Assembly (NCBI GenBank): GCA_050950345.1
Contig: JBMNHK010000002.1
Coordinates: 496,001-560,000 of the forward strand
Source of the DNA: Pelotomaculum_C sp050950345
Lineage (GTDB): Bacteria; Bacillota; Desulfotomaculia; Desulfotomaculales; Pelotomaculaceae
Reading direction: 5' to 3'
Length of the DNA: 64,000 nucleotides
Both the position numbers and the translations under genes were made by a program. Positions 8,455-17,267 of this stretch are shown here, one piece after another. The notes beneath the pieces were generated by a model. The model worked only from the letters and a program-made list of their open reading frames with translations, was not told the DNA's origin and did no database searches. Positions within the stretch are counted from its first letter, which is position 1, and each line of letters starts with the position of its first letter.

Positions 8455-8506
8455 ACGTTATTGGCTGGGAAAAAATAAAAGAAATTTAGGGAAAGGTGTG
8501 GTTTTG

Positions 8507-9196
8507 TTGTTTAAACATGATAAGAACCTTTTGCAGATTGTGAAAGTAGAAGGTCCGAATCCTACATACGCCGCTATGTTAAATGAGCAATTGGGTGGGC
8601 CGCAGGGTGAATTGAAGGCCGCCATGCAGTATATTGCTCAAAGTTACCGGATCAAAGACCCTGAGATAAAAGATCTGTTTATGGACATCGCTGCGGAAGA
8701 ATTGAGCCATATGGAAATGGTAGCAACTGCAGTCAACCTCTTGAACGGCCATGAAGTAAATGCCGGGGCAGTCCAGTCCGGCCATATCGAAAGCCAGGTC
8801 TTGACAGGGTTGAGCCCTTACCTTGCTAACGCATCCGGGTTTCCCTGGACAGCTGCCTATGTTAATGTCACAGGTGACCTGCCGGCAGACCTGCTGTCAA
8901 ATATAGCAGCGGAACAAAGAGCAAAAGTAGTCTATGAATACCTTTACAGGCAGATCAATGACAAACACGTAAGAGAGATGATTGATTTCTTACTGAACCG
9001 GGAAGAAGCTCATAACACCATGTTCCGGGAAGTTTTTACAAAGATTCAGGATACCAGTTCCAATAGAGACTGGGGTGTTGATCAAGATGCCAGACTGTAC
9101 TTTAATCTTTCCAAGCCCGGGGGGCAGTATTTCGATGTCTCCAATCCGCAACACCCATCGTTCCAGAACCCCAATCCGGCCATGCCGCAACATTAA
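8507..9196 (+). CDS. Manganese catalase (CotJC-like)
   Basis: A 229-aa four-helix-bundle di-manganese catalase that decomposes hydrogen peroxide. The ligands are visible in order: QGELKAAMQY (first Glu), AEELSHMEM (Glu and His), AAEQRAKVVYEYLY (Glu) and NREEAHNTMF (His). A family-typical N-terminus (FKHDKNLLQIVKVEGPNPTY) begins right after a TTG at 8507, behind AAAGG. The longer reading from 8438 only adds translated IstB debris. Homologues in spore formers are often spore-coat associated, and the size and the PGGQYFDVSNP-like tail fit that group. It stands as a single gene among mobile-element remnants, followed by a hairpin. Confidence 0.88.
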   Translation: MFKHDKNLLQIVKVEGPNPTYAAMLNEQLGGPQGELKAAMQYIAQSYRIKDPEIKDLFMDIAAEELSHMEMVATAVNLLNGHEVNAGAVQSGHIESQVLTGLSPYLANASGFPWTAAYVNVTGDLPADLLSNIAAEQRAKVVYEYLYRQINDKHVREMIDFLLNREEAHNTMFREVFTKIQDTSSNRDWGVDQDARLYFNLSKPGGQYFDVSNPQHPSFQNPNPAMPQH

Positions 9197-9211
9197 ATTG
9201 CAGAAAAATAC

Positions 9212-9242
9212 GGGGCTGACCTGAAGAAAACAGGTCAGCCCC
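9212..9242 (-). terminator. Perfect 12-bp hairpin, terminator-like on the minus strand
   Basis: GGGGCTGACCTG and CAGGTCAGCCCC are separated by 7 bases. On the minus strand the hairpin is followed by TATTTTTCT, so it reads as an intrinsic terminator in that direction. On the plus strand there is no T run, though it may still shield the catalase transcript. Confidence 0.55.
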
Positions 9243-9507
9243 CGCTTGAAACTTCTCCCATGTGACATATCCCTTTGCTGCATCGGGAACTAAGCATCTT
9301 TCTCCAGTACAGTTCTGTCCTATGGTAAATCTTGAAGAGGCTTTTCATATTGCCCGCCATTCCATAATAATTGTAATGGCTCCTTAAGACCGAGTTTATC
9401 GCAGATACCTGCTCCTTGACTGGAGCGTGTCGAATTTCGCGTAGTGTTGCCTGTATCTTGATGATACTTCGCCTAAGTCGCGTTTTCTTAGTCTTTCTAC
9501 CTACCAT
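9235..9507 (-). pseudogene. Group II intron reverse transcriptase/maturase, C-terminal remnant
   Basis: The 90 codons match the maturase (thumb/X) end of bacterial group II intron proteins: RKTKKTRLRRSIIKIQATLR, then LRSHYNYYGMAGNMKSLF and YWRKMLSSRCSKG. The polymerase domain and the endonuclease end are absent, and I see no intron domain V structure. This is a truncated relic. Confidence 0.7.
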
Positions 9508-9528
9508 AAAGTTTCCTTTTCAATTGCG

Positions 9529-10008
9529 AGTGCAGCGGTTAATCAAACCAGTCACCTGATTGCAGAATATGAAGTGACCAACTCCGGCAGCGATTACAAT
9601 AGCCTGGCCAAAGTTGCAAAAGCAGCGAAAGAAACCTTGGAAGTTGAAATAATCCATGTGTGTGCAGACAAGGGCTATGACGATATGGATGAAATATAAG
9701 CGCAAAAGCCCTTGCAGGTATATCCTGTATCGGAGACTCCCTGCAACGCATTTGCTTTGCTGAAGCGGCGGGCCAAGAAGAAAGTGGTATTGCACATCCG
9801 TGACGACATACAGACTCAAAAGCTGAGGTTATGCCTGTCAGAGCATCCCTTTGGCACGATTAAATGGTATCATGGAGCCCACTATCTGCTATGCAAGGGC
9901 ATAGAAAAAGCCACAGGAGAGCTGGGGCTTAGTTTTCTTGTGTACAATATGAAACGGGCCATCAAAATGGTGGGGACAAAGAAACTGGTGGCGGCGATGA
10001 TGGCTTGA
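9529..10008 (+). pseudogene. Decayed IS1182-type transposase
   Basis: One frame with an in-frame TAA at 9697. Before it: NQTSHLIAEYEVTNSGSDYN and VCADKGYDDMDEI, the middle DDE region. After it: SEHPFGTIKWYHGAHYLLCK and FLVYNMKRAIKMVGTKKLVA, the usual IS1182 C-terminus. The start is missing and part of the middle has been lost. Confidence 0.72.
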
Positions 10009-10034
10009 TGGAGTCTGATAGACTCTATTGATGT

Positions 10035-11213
10035 TTGTTTAATAAGGTAACTGCGAGGAATCTTGCGAAAAAACAAATGAAAAATCTATATAAACAAGAT
10101 AAACAAGCAAAAAAGCTGAAAGAGACAATTCGACAGGCGATTGAGAAAGGCATAATCAAAAGCAAAACAATAATAGTTGATTCTACGCATACCAACGCTA
10201 ATGTCAGAGCCAAAACCGTGACGCAGGTTCTGCGTGAATTGAGCCGGGGACTGCGCAAGGAAATTTACAAGTCAATGTATGACTTGTCGGAGAAATTCCC
10301 TGATAAGCCGGATGAAACCGCCGACTTGGAAGAAGAAATTGAGTATACTCAAAAACTGCTTGAAAGCATTCGCGAGGGTGTGGAAAGCAGTGACAACAAA
10401 TTGCTGAAATCGCTGTATAACAGGATAAAAGAACTTTTGGATACCAACCGCATACGTGAAATCCGTTCAAAAGACGATGAAGACGCACGGTTTGGTCATA
10501 AAAAAGTCAGCAGCACTTTTTTTGGTTTCAAGAATCATCTTGCAATGACTGAAGAACGAATCGTGACGGGAATCGAAGTTACGAACGGCGGCGAGCCGGA
10601 CGGCAAACAGCTTGCCGCATTGCTTGAGAAATCTCAAAGTAACGGCGTCGAAGTTAAGGAAATCGTCGGGGACATGGCTTATGTAAGCGAGGGAAACCTT
10701 GATGTCTGCGAAGAAAACGGTGTTACACTGATTGCCAAAACAAATTCAGCCGTAGCAGCTGCCGCCGCAGCACCGCTTGATGGGGGTTTTAGTTTTAACA
10801 AAGATGCAGGGATGCTGCAATGCCCAGCCGGAGAACTTGCAATAAATAAGAGAAGTCACCCGGCGAAAAACGGCAACACTTACCTCAATTTCACATTCAG
10901 CTCAGTCAAATGCCGAAAATGTCCGCTCCGCGAGCAGTGCCGAATAGGGAAATCTAAAACCAGGAGCTACAACATTACACAGCCGAGCGAGAAAAATCGT
11001 CAAAGGCTTGCGTTTGAAGCAAGCGAAGCTTTTAAAGAACGGCTAAAAATCCGGCATAGCATCGAAGAAAAGAATGGTGAAATGAAAGTGGCACATGGTC
11101 TCGGCAGAGCCGATTCCGTGGGGCTTGCCGCCATGCGATTGCAAACGTATTTTACGGTGATTGCGGTAAATATCAAGAGGATAGTAAAGTTAGCAATGCC
11201 AATTACCGCCTGA
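10035..11213 (+). pseudogene. N-truncated IS1182-type transposase
   Basis: 392 codons with most of a DDE_Tnp_1_6 transposase. Visible are TIIVDSTHTNANVRAK (first Asp), EIVGDMAYVSEGNLD (second Asp), a four-Cys insert (CRKCPLREQC) and RHSIEEKNGEMKVAHGLGRA (catalytic Glu region). Members of this family normally carry about 100 further N-terminal residues with a helix-turn-helix. Here the frame opens directly after the neighbouring remnant without them, so the copy is probably inactive. An inverted repeat follows at 11268. Confidence 0.72.
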
Positions 11214-11267
11214 TAGAGGCGATTTTTATTTCTACTGTTATTTTACATCCTTTTACCCATTCCAAAG

Positions 11268-11304
11268 ACTGAAAAATCCACGCCAAAAACGTGGATTTTT
11301 CAGT
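11268..11304. repeat. Hairpin at the end of the IS1182 remnant
   Basis: A perfect 15-bp stem (ACTGAAAAATCCACG with CGTGGATTTTTCAGT) and a 7-base loop, 55 bases after the transposase stop. It may be a transcription terminator of the element or part of its end. Confidence 0.55.
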
Positions 11305-11335
11305 GCCCTTGATTTACAAGGGTTTTCAGACAAAT

Positions 11336-11348
11336 ATGGTGTCGGAGG
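11336..11348. other. Candidate left attachment site (13-bp copy of tRNA-Leu 3' end)
   Basis: ATGGTGTCGGAGG is identical to 49138-49150, which holds the CCA end and acceptor 3' strand of the tRNA-Leu gene beside the recombinase. If real, the two copies bound a 37.8-kb island. See the finding for caveats. Confidence 0.4.
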
Positions 11349-11391
11349 GCTGACTTTACTTTATCCGCACACTGGAGCATAGTTTCTAACA

Positions 11392-11442
11392 AGCCCGCTC
11401 CACCTGGCATTTGCAAGCCGCGAATGACAGGTGGAGCGGGCT
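11392..11442. repeat. 51-bp palindromic repeat, copy 1
   Basis: Arms AGCCCGCTCCACCTG and CAGGTGGAGCGGGCT enclose an asymmetric core with GCAAGCCGCG. A second copy in the opposite orientation lies at 39704-39754. It may be a dispersed, REP-like element. Confidence 0.7.
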
Positions 11443-11562
11443 GATCTTTACTTTATCAAAAGCTCAAATATCCACGCTGAGGCGGCTGCTGTGCAGGCAC
11501 TGAAAAAATGATTTCTTAATTCAATCTCCATATTCGCTAGCTAATAAGTCAATTATACTTCG

Positions 11563-11873
11563 TTATAAATCTTGTTGTTCATTTAACAGGTCAATAATTT
11601 CCTTAGCCTTTTCATTATTAATTGCATATAAGGTATCTCCCACCAGGGGTCGAATTTGAAGGCCAATGTCAGCAAATCCGATACCTTGCTTTGGCCCAAT
11701 CTCACATGTCAATGTAATTATTGGATCACTGTGTCGAGTGAGTCACTTATTAAATATATTCACTGGATCAAGTGTATCACTTGTCTTATTGCATGCTATC
11801 GTCATTGCTGAAGTAGATAAGCATAACAGTGCGGTGCAGAGAATATTGATAGCAGGCTGCCAGGTAATCAAAT
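11563..11873 (-). pseudogene. Small lipoprotein-like gene with an in-frame stop
   Basis: Read on the minus strand, the frame begins as a hydrophobic leader (INILCTALLCLSTSAMTIAC) with a possible lipobox cysteine. It hits a TGA at 11743-11745 and continues ITLTCEIGPKQGIGFADIGL to a TAA at 11563. No clear start codon is present. I recognise no family. The remaining parts of the 11214-12077 gap hold only the hairpin, the 13-bp tRNA match and the palindromic repeat listed separately. Confidence 0.35.
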
Positions 11874-12077
11874 CAAGTTAGTTTGTGTAGACATATTTGG
11901 GCAAATTTTGCAGGATCATACGGAAATTGGGCGAAATGAGATAATACCACACTTTATTTATTAGAGTCAATGACAAAATATAGTCCGTAGCTTTTAGTAT
12001 AGTTCCAATGTAACTTTTGCAGTCAATCATTTTCATAATGGATTTTGAAAATTCACATGTTCAAGGGGGGGTAGATA

Positions 12078-15000
12078 ATGAACGTCTTCGATTTGAACCG
12101 CCACCTAATCCACGACTATTCCTCGTACATCCGTAGTTTTATCCAGATCCGTGATGAGCGTATCGCTCAGTATGCGCAAGAATGTCTTGAAAATGGACTA
12201 CTTTGGCCAGAGCCATTGATTCAGCTGAATCCATCATTTCAACCCGGTGAGTGGATTGATGAATTAGTGGAAAAAGAAATTATTCACCAGGAGTGCGGCC
12301 GGGTTTTTCGTGTCAAAAAGGATCAGCAGGATGAAGGTCAACCACTACGGTTGCATAGACATCAGGTTGACGCGATAGAGGCTGCCCGGGCAGGTGATAA
12401 TTATGTACTCACAACCGGGACAGGATCTGGCAAAAGCCTGGCCTATATTGTGCCTATCGTGGATTACGTGCTTCGCCACGGCAGTGGCAAGGGTATTAAG
12501 GCCATCGTGATTTATCCGATGAATGCCCTGGCAAACAGCCAGTATGGCGAGTTGGAAAAATTTTTGCGTTTTGGCTATCCTGATGGACAAGGCCCTGTTA
12601 CATTCGATAAATATACCGGACAGGAGAGCGAAGAACAGAAGAAGCAAATTATCGATAACCCTCCCGATATTTTATTAACCAACTATGTTATGTTGGAATT
12701 AATCCTGACCAGGGTTAGAGAGAAAAGCTTGATTAGCGCTGCTAAAAACTTAAAATATCTGGTGTTGGACGAACTGCACACCTATCGTGGCCGGCAGGGT
12801 GCGGATGTAGCTATGCTGGTTCGCCGTTTGAGAAATTACTGTGGCGGTCAAAGCTTGCAATGTGTTGGTACCTCCGCAACATTGGCAGGGGTCGGTACAT
12901 ATCAGCAGCAAAGGGCTGAAGTAGCTCAGGTGGCTACGCTCCTATTTGGTGCACCTGTTAAAACTGAACGTGTTGTTATGGAAACTTTGCAGCGGACCAC
13001 GCCGGATAAGGACCTCACAGACCCTGATTATAAGCGAGAATTGACCGACACCTTACAAGAAGGTCAGAAGTCATTCGATAATTACCAGGATTTTATAGCC
13101 GACCCGCTCTCTATTTGGATTGAAACAACCTTTGGTATTACCGCAGAGGCGGGCAGTGGTAGGTTGATTCGCAGTACCCCACGTAGTATTTCCGGGGAGT
13201 ATGGGGCTGCCAGGGAGTTAAGCCAGTTGACTGGACTCCCTGAAGAACGCTGTGTCCAGGCGGTCCAAGAGAGATTGCTCACTGGATACACATGCAAACA
13301 CCCGGAAACGGGTTTCCCCATCTTTGCTTTTCGCCTACACCAGTTTATCAGTCGGGGCGATACAGTTTATGCATCCCTGCAAAATGAAAACGAGCGCTAT
13401 ATAACCATCAACGGTCAGCATTATGTGCCTAATGACCGTAGAAGAATCCTATTCCCTCTGACTTTTTGTCGCGAGTGCGGACAAGAGTACTACAGTATTT
13501 ATGTTAACGAAGACAAAAACACTGGAATGAGAGTATTCACGCCTAGAGATCCAACCGATAACTTTATAAGTGAAGAGGAAGGCGGCAAAGCCGGTTATCT
13601 TTACTACAGCTCGGGAAACCCCTGGCCAGAAGATGAGTTAGAGATAATGAACCGGTTGCCGGATGACTGGTTGGAAAATCGTAAGGGAATTCAGCTTGTC
13701 CGCAGTAGTCGTACAAAGGATTTGCCGCGGCTGGTCAATGTTGATCCTGATGGTAAAGAGCACCGGGACGGGCTTGCATTTCATTATATTTCTGCACCTT
13801 TCAGGTTCTGCATGCATTGTGGCGTGACCTATGGCAGTCGCCAGTCCAGTGACTTTGCTAAATTGGCCACCCTCGGCTCGGAAGGTCGAAGTACCGCCAC
13901 CACCATTTTGACCCTGTCCACAGTACAGCATCTCCAGCAGGATGCGGATCTGCCGCAAAAGGCTAGAAAACTATTAAGTTTTACTGATAACCGCCAGGAT
14001 GCTTCCTTGCAGGCCGGCCATTTTAACGATTTTGTAGAAATCGGTTTGTTGAGATCGTCTCTCTACCAGGCGGTCCTTGCTGCCGGAGCGGCCGGTCTCC
14101 ATCATGATGAGTTAACCCAAAAGGTGTTTGATGCGCTGGAGCTTCCTTTGGAGCTTTACGCTGTAGATCCAGGAGTTCGTTTCCAAGCCCTGGCCGAAAC
14201 CAAACGGGCTTTGCGGAATGTCCTGGGTTACCGTCTTTATCAAGATTTAAAGCGGGGCTGGCGTATTACCTCGCCAAACCTGGAACAATGCGGCCTTTTA
14301 GAAATTAAATATGCTTCTCTGGCTGAAGTTTGCGAGGCAGAAGATCTCTGGCAAGATAGCAATCCTGCCCTTGTGAACGCCAGCCCGGAAACCAGGATGA
14401 AAATTTGCAAGGTCTTACTTGACTATATGCGTCGAGAGATGGCGATCAAGGTTGATTATCTTAACAGGGACTTTCAGGAAAGGCTCCAGCAGCAGAGCAA
14501 TCAGCACTTAAAGCCACCCTGGGCTATTGATGAAAATGAGCGAATGGAACATGCAGCCGTGTTATATCCACGTCCCCGCTCAAAAAAAGACTATCTTGGT
14601 AATGTTTATCTTTCGGAACGGGGCGGTTTTGGGCAGTACTTGCGCCGCAGCACAACCTTCTCGGGATATACAGAAAAAATCACCACGACGCATACGATTA
14701 GCATTATTGAACAGATATTAAATGCTTTACGTGTCGGTGGGCTGGTTGAGATTGTGGATGAGCCGCGTGATAAAGAAGACGTACCTGGCTACCAGCTGAC
14801 TGCTTCAGCAATGTTGTGGGTATCCGGGGATGGCAGCAAGGCCTGTCATGACCCCATTCGTGTCCCCAACGAGTCTGTTTTGGGCAGTCGTACCAACCCC
14901 TTCTTTGTCGAGTTTTATCAATCGATAGCCGCAGGGGCCAGAGGTATTGAGGCACGAGAGCACACTGCCCAGGTCCCCTATGAGCTGAGGATTGAAAGGG

Positions 15001-17267
15001 AGGAAAGCTTTCGGGATGGTATCCTTCCTATCTTGTACTGTTCTCCCACAATGGAACTGGGCGTAGACATATCCCAACTCAATGTCGTGAATATGCGCAA
15101 TATACCTCCAACACCCGCAAACTATGCCCAGCGCAGTGGACGCGCCGGACGCAGCGGCCAGCCGGCGCTCGTTTTCAGTTATTGCTCCACAGGTAGTCCT
15201 CACGACCAGTTCTTTTTCAAGCGCCCTCAATTAATGGTAGCCGGTGTTGTTTCTCCGCCCAGACTTGATATTGCTAACGAGGACCTGATCCAGTCTCATG
15301 TCCATGCGGTCTGGCTTACAGAAGCTAACTTAAGTCTTGGTAGTTCACTAAAAGATATCCTGGACCTGGCCGGAGAGCGACCCTCCTTACGGCTTTTACC
15401 ATCGGTTCATGATACTATTAACTCACAAAGCCCAAGACAAAAGGCATTAAACAGAGCACAAAACATTTTAGTTGGTATTAAAGCCGAACTTCTTGCTGCC
15501 GGATGGTACACAGACAGGTGGCTCGAAGATGTATTGAGTCGCATTCCCCGCACCTTTGACCAGGCTTGTAACAGGTGGCGGGACCTTTATTACGCTGCAC
15601 TTGGCCAGAGGGAAACCCAGAACCGGATTATTGGCGACGCATCACGGAGTTCTGACGATAAAAAGCAGGCCCGGCGTCTGCGCCAGGAGGCTGAGTCCCA
15701 GATTGAACTGCTGCTGGAATCGGACAATATCATGCAGTCTGACTTCTACAGTTACCGATATTTTGCCAGTGAAGGTTTCCTGCCAGGTTACAATTTCCCG
15801 CGGCTGCCTCTCTCCGCCTATATTCCCGGCCGGCGCAGGGTTAAGAATCGTGATGAATTTCTCTCCAGAGCCCGCTTCCTGGCTATAGCCGAATTTGGAC
15901 CACGTAACATTATCTACCATGAGGGTTCACGTTATGTAATCAATAAAGTGATTTTGCCGGTAAGCGCTTCACCTGATGATGATTTGACGACCGGTGAGGC
16001 CAAATTGTGCCCTGCTTGCGGCTACCTGCATCCAGTGAGCGGTGGCGCCGGTATGGATCTTTGCCAGCGCTGCCACCAACAGTTGGATCCCCCCTTACAA
16101 TCGTTATTCCGTCTGCAAAACGTAGCTACCAGAAGGCGGGATCGCATCAGCTCCGATGAGGAAGAGCGCTTACGCCAGGGCTACGAGCTGCGAACCGTAG
16201 TTCGTTTTGACGAACGAGATGGTATGCCTACCCACCGGACTGCAGTTGTGGAGGAAAATGTGGTAACCCTGGCCTTACTCACCTATTGCCAGGCAGCCAC
16301 TATCTGGCGGATCAATCTTGGCTGGCGGCGTCGTAAAAACAAAGAGCAGTTTGGATTTCTCCTGGATACCGAACGTGGTTACTGGGCTAAGAATGAACAG
16401 GATCCCTCTGAAGATGATGCCCAGGATAATCTCAGCAAGCGCTCCTCCCGTGTGATTCCTTATGTTGAAGACAGACGCAACTGCCTGATATTCGAACTGG
16501 CAGAACCTCAGGAGCAAAAGGAAATGGCCTCTCTGCAGGCTGCCCTGAAGAATGCTATTCAAATATTATATCAACTGGAAGACAATGAACTGGCTGCCGA
16601 GCCACTGCCGGATATTGATAAACGGCATCAAATTCTTTTCTACGAAGCAGCCGAGGGTGGTGCCGGAGTGTTGCGCCGCTTAGTTGATGAACCGGATGGT
16701 ATGGCTGCAGTGGCGCGGGAGGCGCTTAACCTTTGCCATTTCGACCCAATTAGTGGGGTTGATCTGCGTAGGGCGCCAGGTACCCAGGAAGACTGTGAGG
16801 CAGCTTGCTATAATTGTTTGATGAGTTATGCCAACCAAAGAGAACATAACCTCCTGGATCGCCAATCCATTAAAGACCTGTTGCTAAGACTGGCATGTTC
16901 CCAGGTGGCAGTAGCGCCGGTGGCAGTGTCACGCTCGATACATTTGGAAAATTTAATGAGGCAGGCGGGTTCTGGCCTTGAGCGGAAGTGGCTGCAGTAT
17001 TTAGAAGATCATAACCATCGCCTACCTTCTGCTGCCCAGGTTCTGGTAGAGCAGTGCCAAACCAGACCGGATTTTGTCTATGAGGCTGAACAGGCTGTCA
17101 TCTATATCGATGGGCCGCCCCATGACTATCCCGAGCGGCGCCAGCGGGACATGGCCCAGACTGAGTGTATGGAAGATATGGGTTACCTGGTGCTACGATT
17201 CGGCTATCAAGAGGACTGGGCTGAGCAGATTGCCAGATACCCAGATATTTTCGGGAGGGAATCATGA
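12078..17267 (+). CDS. DEAD/DEAH helicase with DUF1998 zinc module and nuclease-like tail (DISARM-like)
   Basis: A 1729-aa defence helicase. Domain 1 (about residues 80-280) is a superfamily 2 ATPase core with TTGTGSGKSLAYIVPI (Walker A), LVLDELHTYRGRQGAD (DEAH-box variant DELH) and VGTSATLAG. The second RecA domain, with YCSPTMELGVDIS and AQRSGRAGRSGQP, lies near residues 990-1030. Zinc-type cysteine pairs occur at CRECGQEY, CMHCGVTY and CPACGYLH...CQRC. The DUF1998-like region with EGGAGVLRRL and CEAACYNCLMSYANQ follows near residues 1520-1590. The last ~90 residues (TRPDFVYEAEQAVIYIDGPP, then MGYLVLRFGYQEDW) resemble Vsr/DUF559-type PD-(D/E)XK nucleases. It covers what DISARM splits into DrmA-like and DrmB-like proteins. 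The SNF2 gene overlaps it by 4 bases. The ribosome site AAGGGGGGG precedes the ATG. Confidence 0.85.
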   Translation: MNVFDLNRHLIHDYSSYIRSFIQIRDERIAQYAQECLENGLLWPEPLIQLNPSFQPGEWIDELVEKEIIHQECGRVFRVKKDQQDEGQPLRLHRHQVDAIEAARAGDNYVLTTGTGSGKSLAYIVPIVDYVLRHGSGKGIKAIVIYPMNALANSQYGELEKFLRFGYPDGQGPVTFDKYTGQESEEQKKQIIDNPPDILLTNYVMLELILTRVREKSLISAAKNLKYLVLDELHTYRGRQGADVAMLVRRLRNYCGGQSLQCVGTSATLAGVGTYQQQRAEVAQVATLLFGAPVKTERVVMETLQRTTPDKDLTDPDYKRELTDTLQEGQKSFDNYQDFIADPLSIWIETTFGITAEAGSGRLIRSTPRSISGEYGAARELSQLTGLPEERCVQAVQERLLTGYTCKHPETGFPIFAFRLHQFISRGDTVYASLQNENERYITINGQHYVPNDRRRILFPLTFCRECGQEYYSIYVNEDKNTGMRVFTPRDPTDNFISEEEGGKAGYLYYSSGNPWPEDELEIMNRLPDDWLENRKGIQLVRSSRTKDLPRLVNVDPDGKEHRDGLAFHYISAPFRFCMHCGVTYGSRQSSDFAKLATLGSEGRSTATTILTLSTVQHLQQDADLPQKARKLLSFTDNRQDASLQAGHFNDFVEIGLLRSSLYQAVLAAGAAGLHHDELTQKVFDALELPLELYAVDPGVRFQALAETKRALRNVLGYRLYQDLKRGWRITSPNLEQCGLLEIKYASLAEVCEAEDLWQDSNPALVNASPETRMKICKVLLDYMRREMAIKVDYLNRDFQERLQQQSNQHLKPPWAIDENERMEHAAVLYPRPRSKKDYLGNVYLSERGGFGQYLRRSTTFSGYTEKITTTHTISIIEQILNALRVGGLVEIVDEPRDKEDVPGYQLTASAMLWVSGDGSKACHDPIRVPNESVLGSRTNPFFVEFYQSIAAGARGIEAREHTAQVPYELRIEREESFRDGILPILYCSPTMELGVDISQLNVVNMRNIPPTPANYAQRSGRAGRSGQPALVFSYCSTGSPHDQFFFKRPQLMVAGVVSPPRLDIANEDLIQSHVHAVWLTEANLSLGSSLKDILDLAGERPSLRLLPSVHDTINSQSPRQKALNRAQNILVGIKAELLAAGWYTDRWLEDVLSRIPRTFDQACNRWRDLYYAALGQRETQNRIIGDASRSSDDKKQARRLRQEAESQIELLLESDNIMQSDFYSYRYFASEGFLPGYNFPRLPLSAYIPGRRRVKNRDEFLSRARFLAIAEFGPRNIIYHEGSRYVINKVILPVSASPDDDLTTGEAKLCPACGYLHPVSGGAGMDLCQRCHQQLDPPLQSLFRLQNVATRRRDRISSDEEERLRQGYELRTVVRFDERDGMPTHRTAVVEENVVTLALLTYCQAATIWRINLGWRRRKNKEQFGFLLDTERGYWAKNEQDPSEDDAQDNLSKRSSRVIPYVEDRRNCLIFELAEPQEQKEMASLQAALKNAIQILYQLEDNELAAEPLPDIDKRHQILFYEAAEGGAGVLRRLVDEPDGMAAVAREALNLCHFDPISGVDLRRAPGTQEDCEAACYNCLMSYANQREHNLLDRQSIKDLLLRLACSQVAVAPVAVSRSIHLENLMRQAGSGLERKWLQYLEDHNHRLPSAAQVLVEQCQTRPDFVYEAEQAVIYIDGPPHDYPERRQRDMAQTECMEDMGYLVLRFGYQEDWAEQIARYPDIFGRES

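Noticed and set aside
9235..9507. Reverse transcriptase piece as possible retron or DGR
   Set aside because: Only the group II maturase-type C-terminus is present; no msr/msd, template repeat or accessory protein nearby.
11349..11370. Longer tRNA similarity to the right of the 13-bp match
   Set aside because: The following bases (GCTGACTTTACTTTATC) recur at 11440-11459 beside the palindromic repeat, so they belong to that repeat and not to a tRNA copy.
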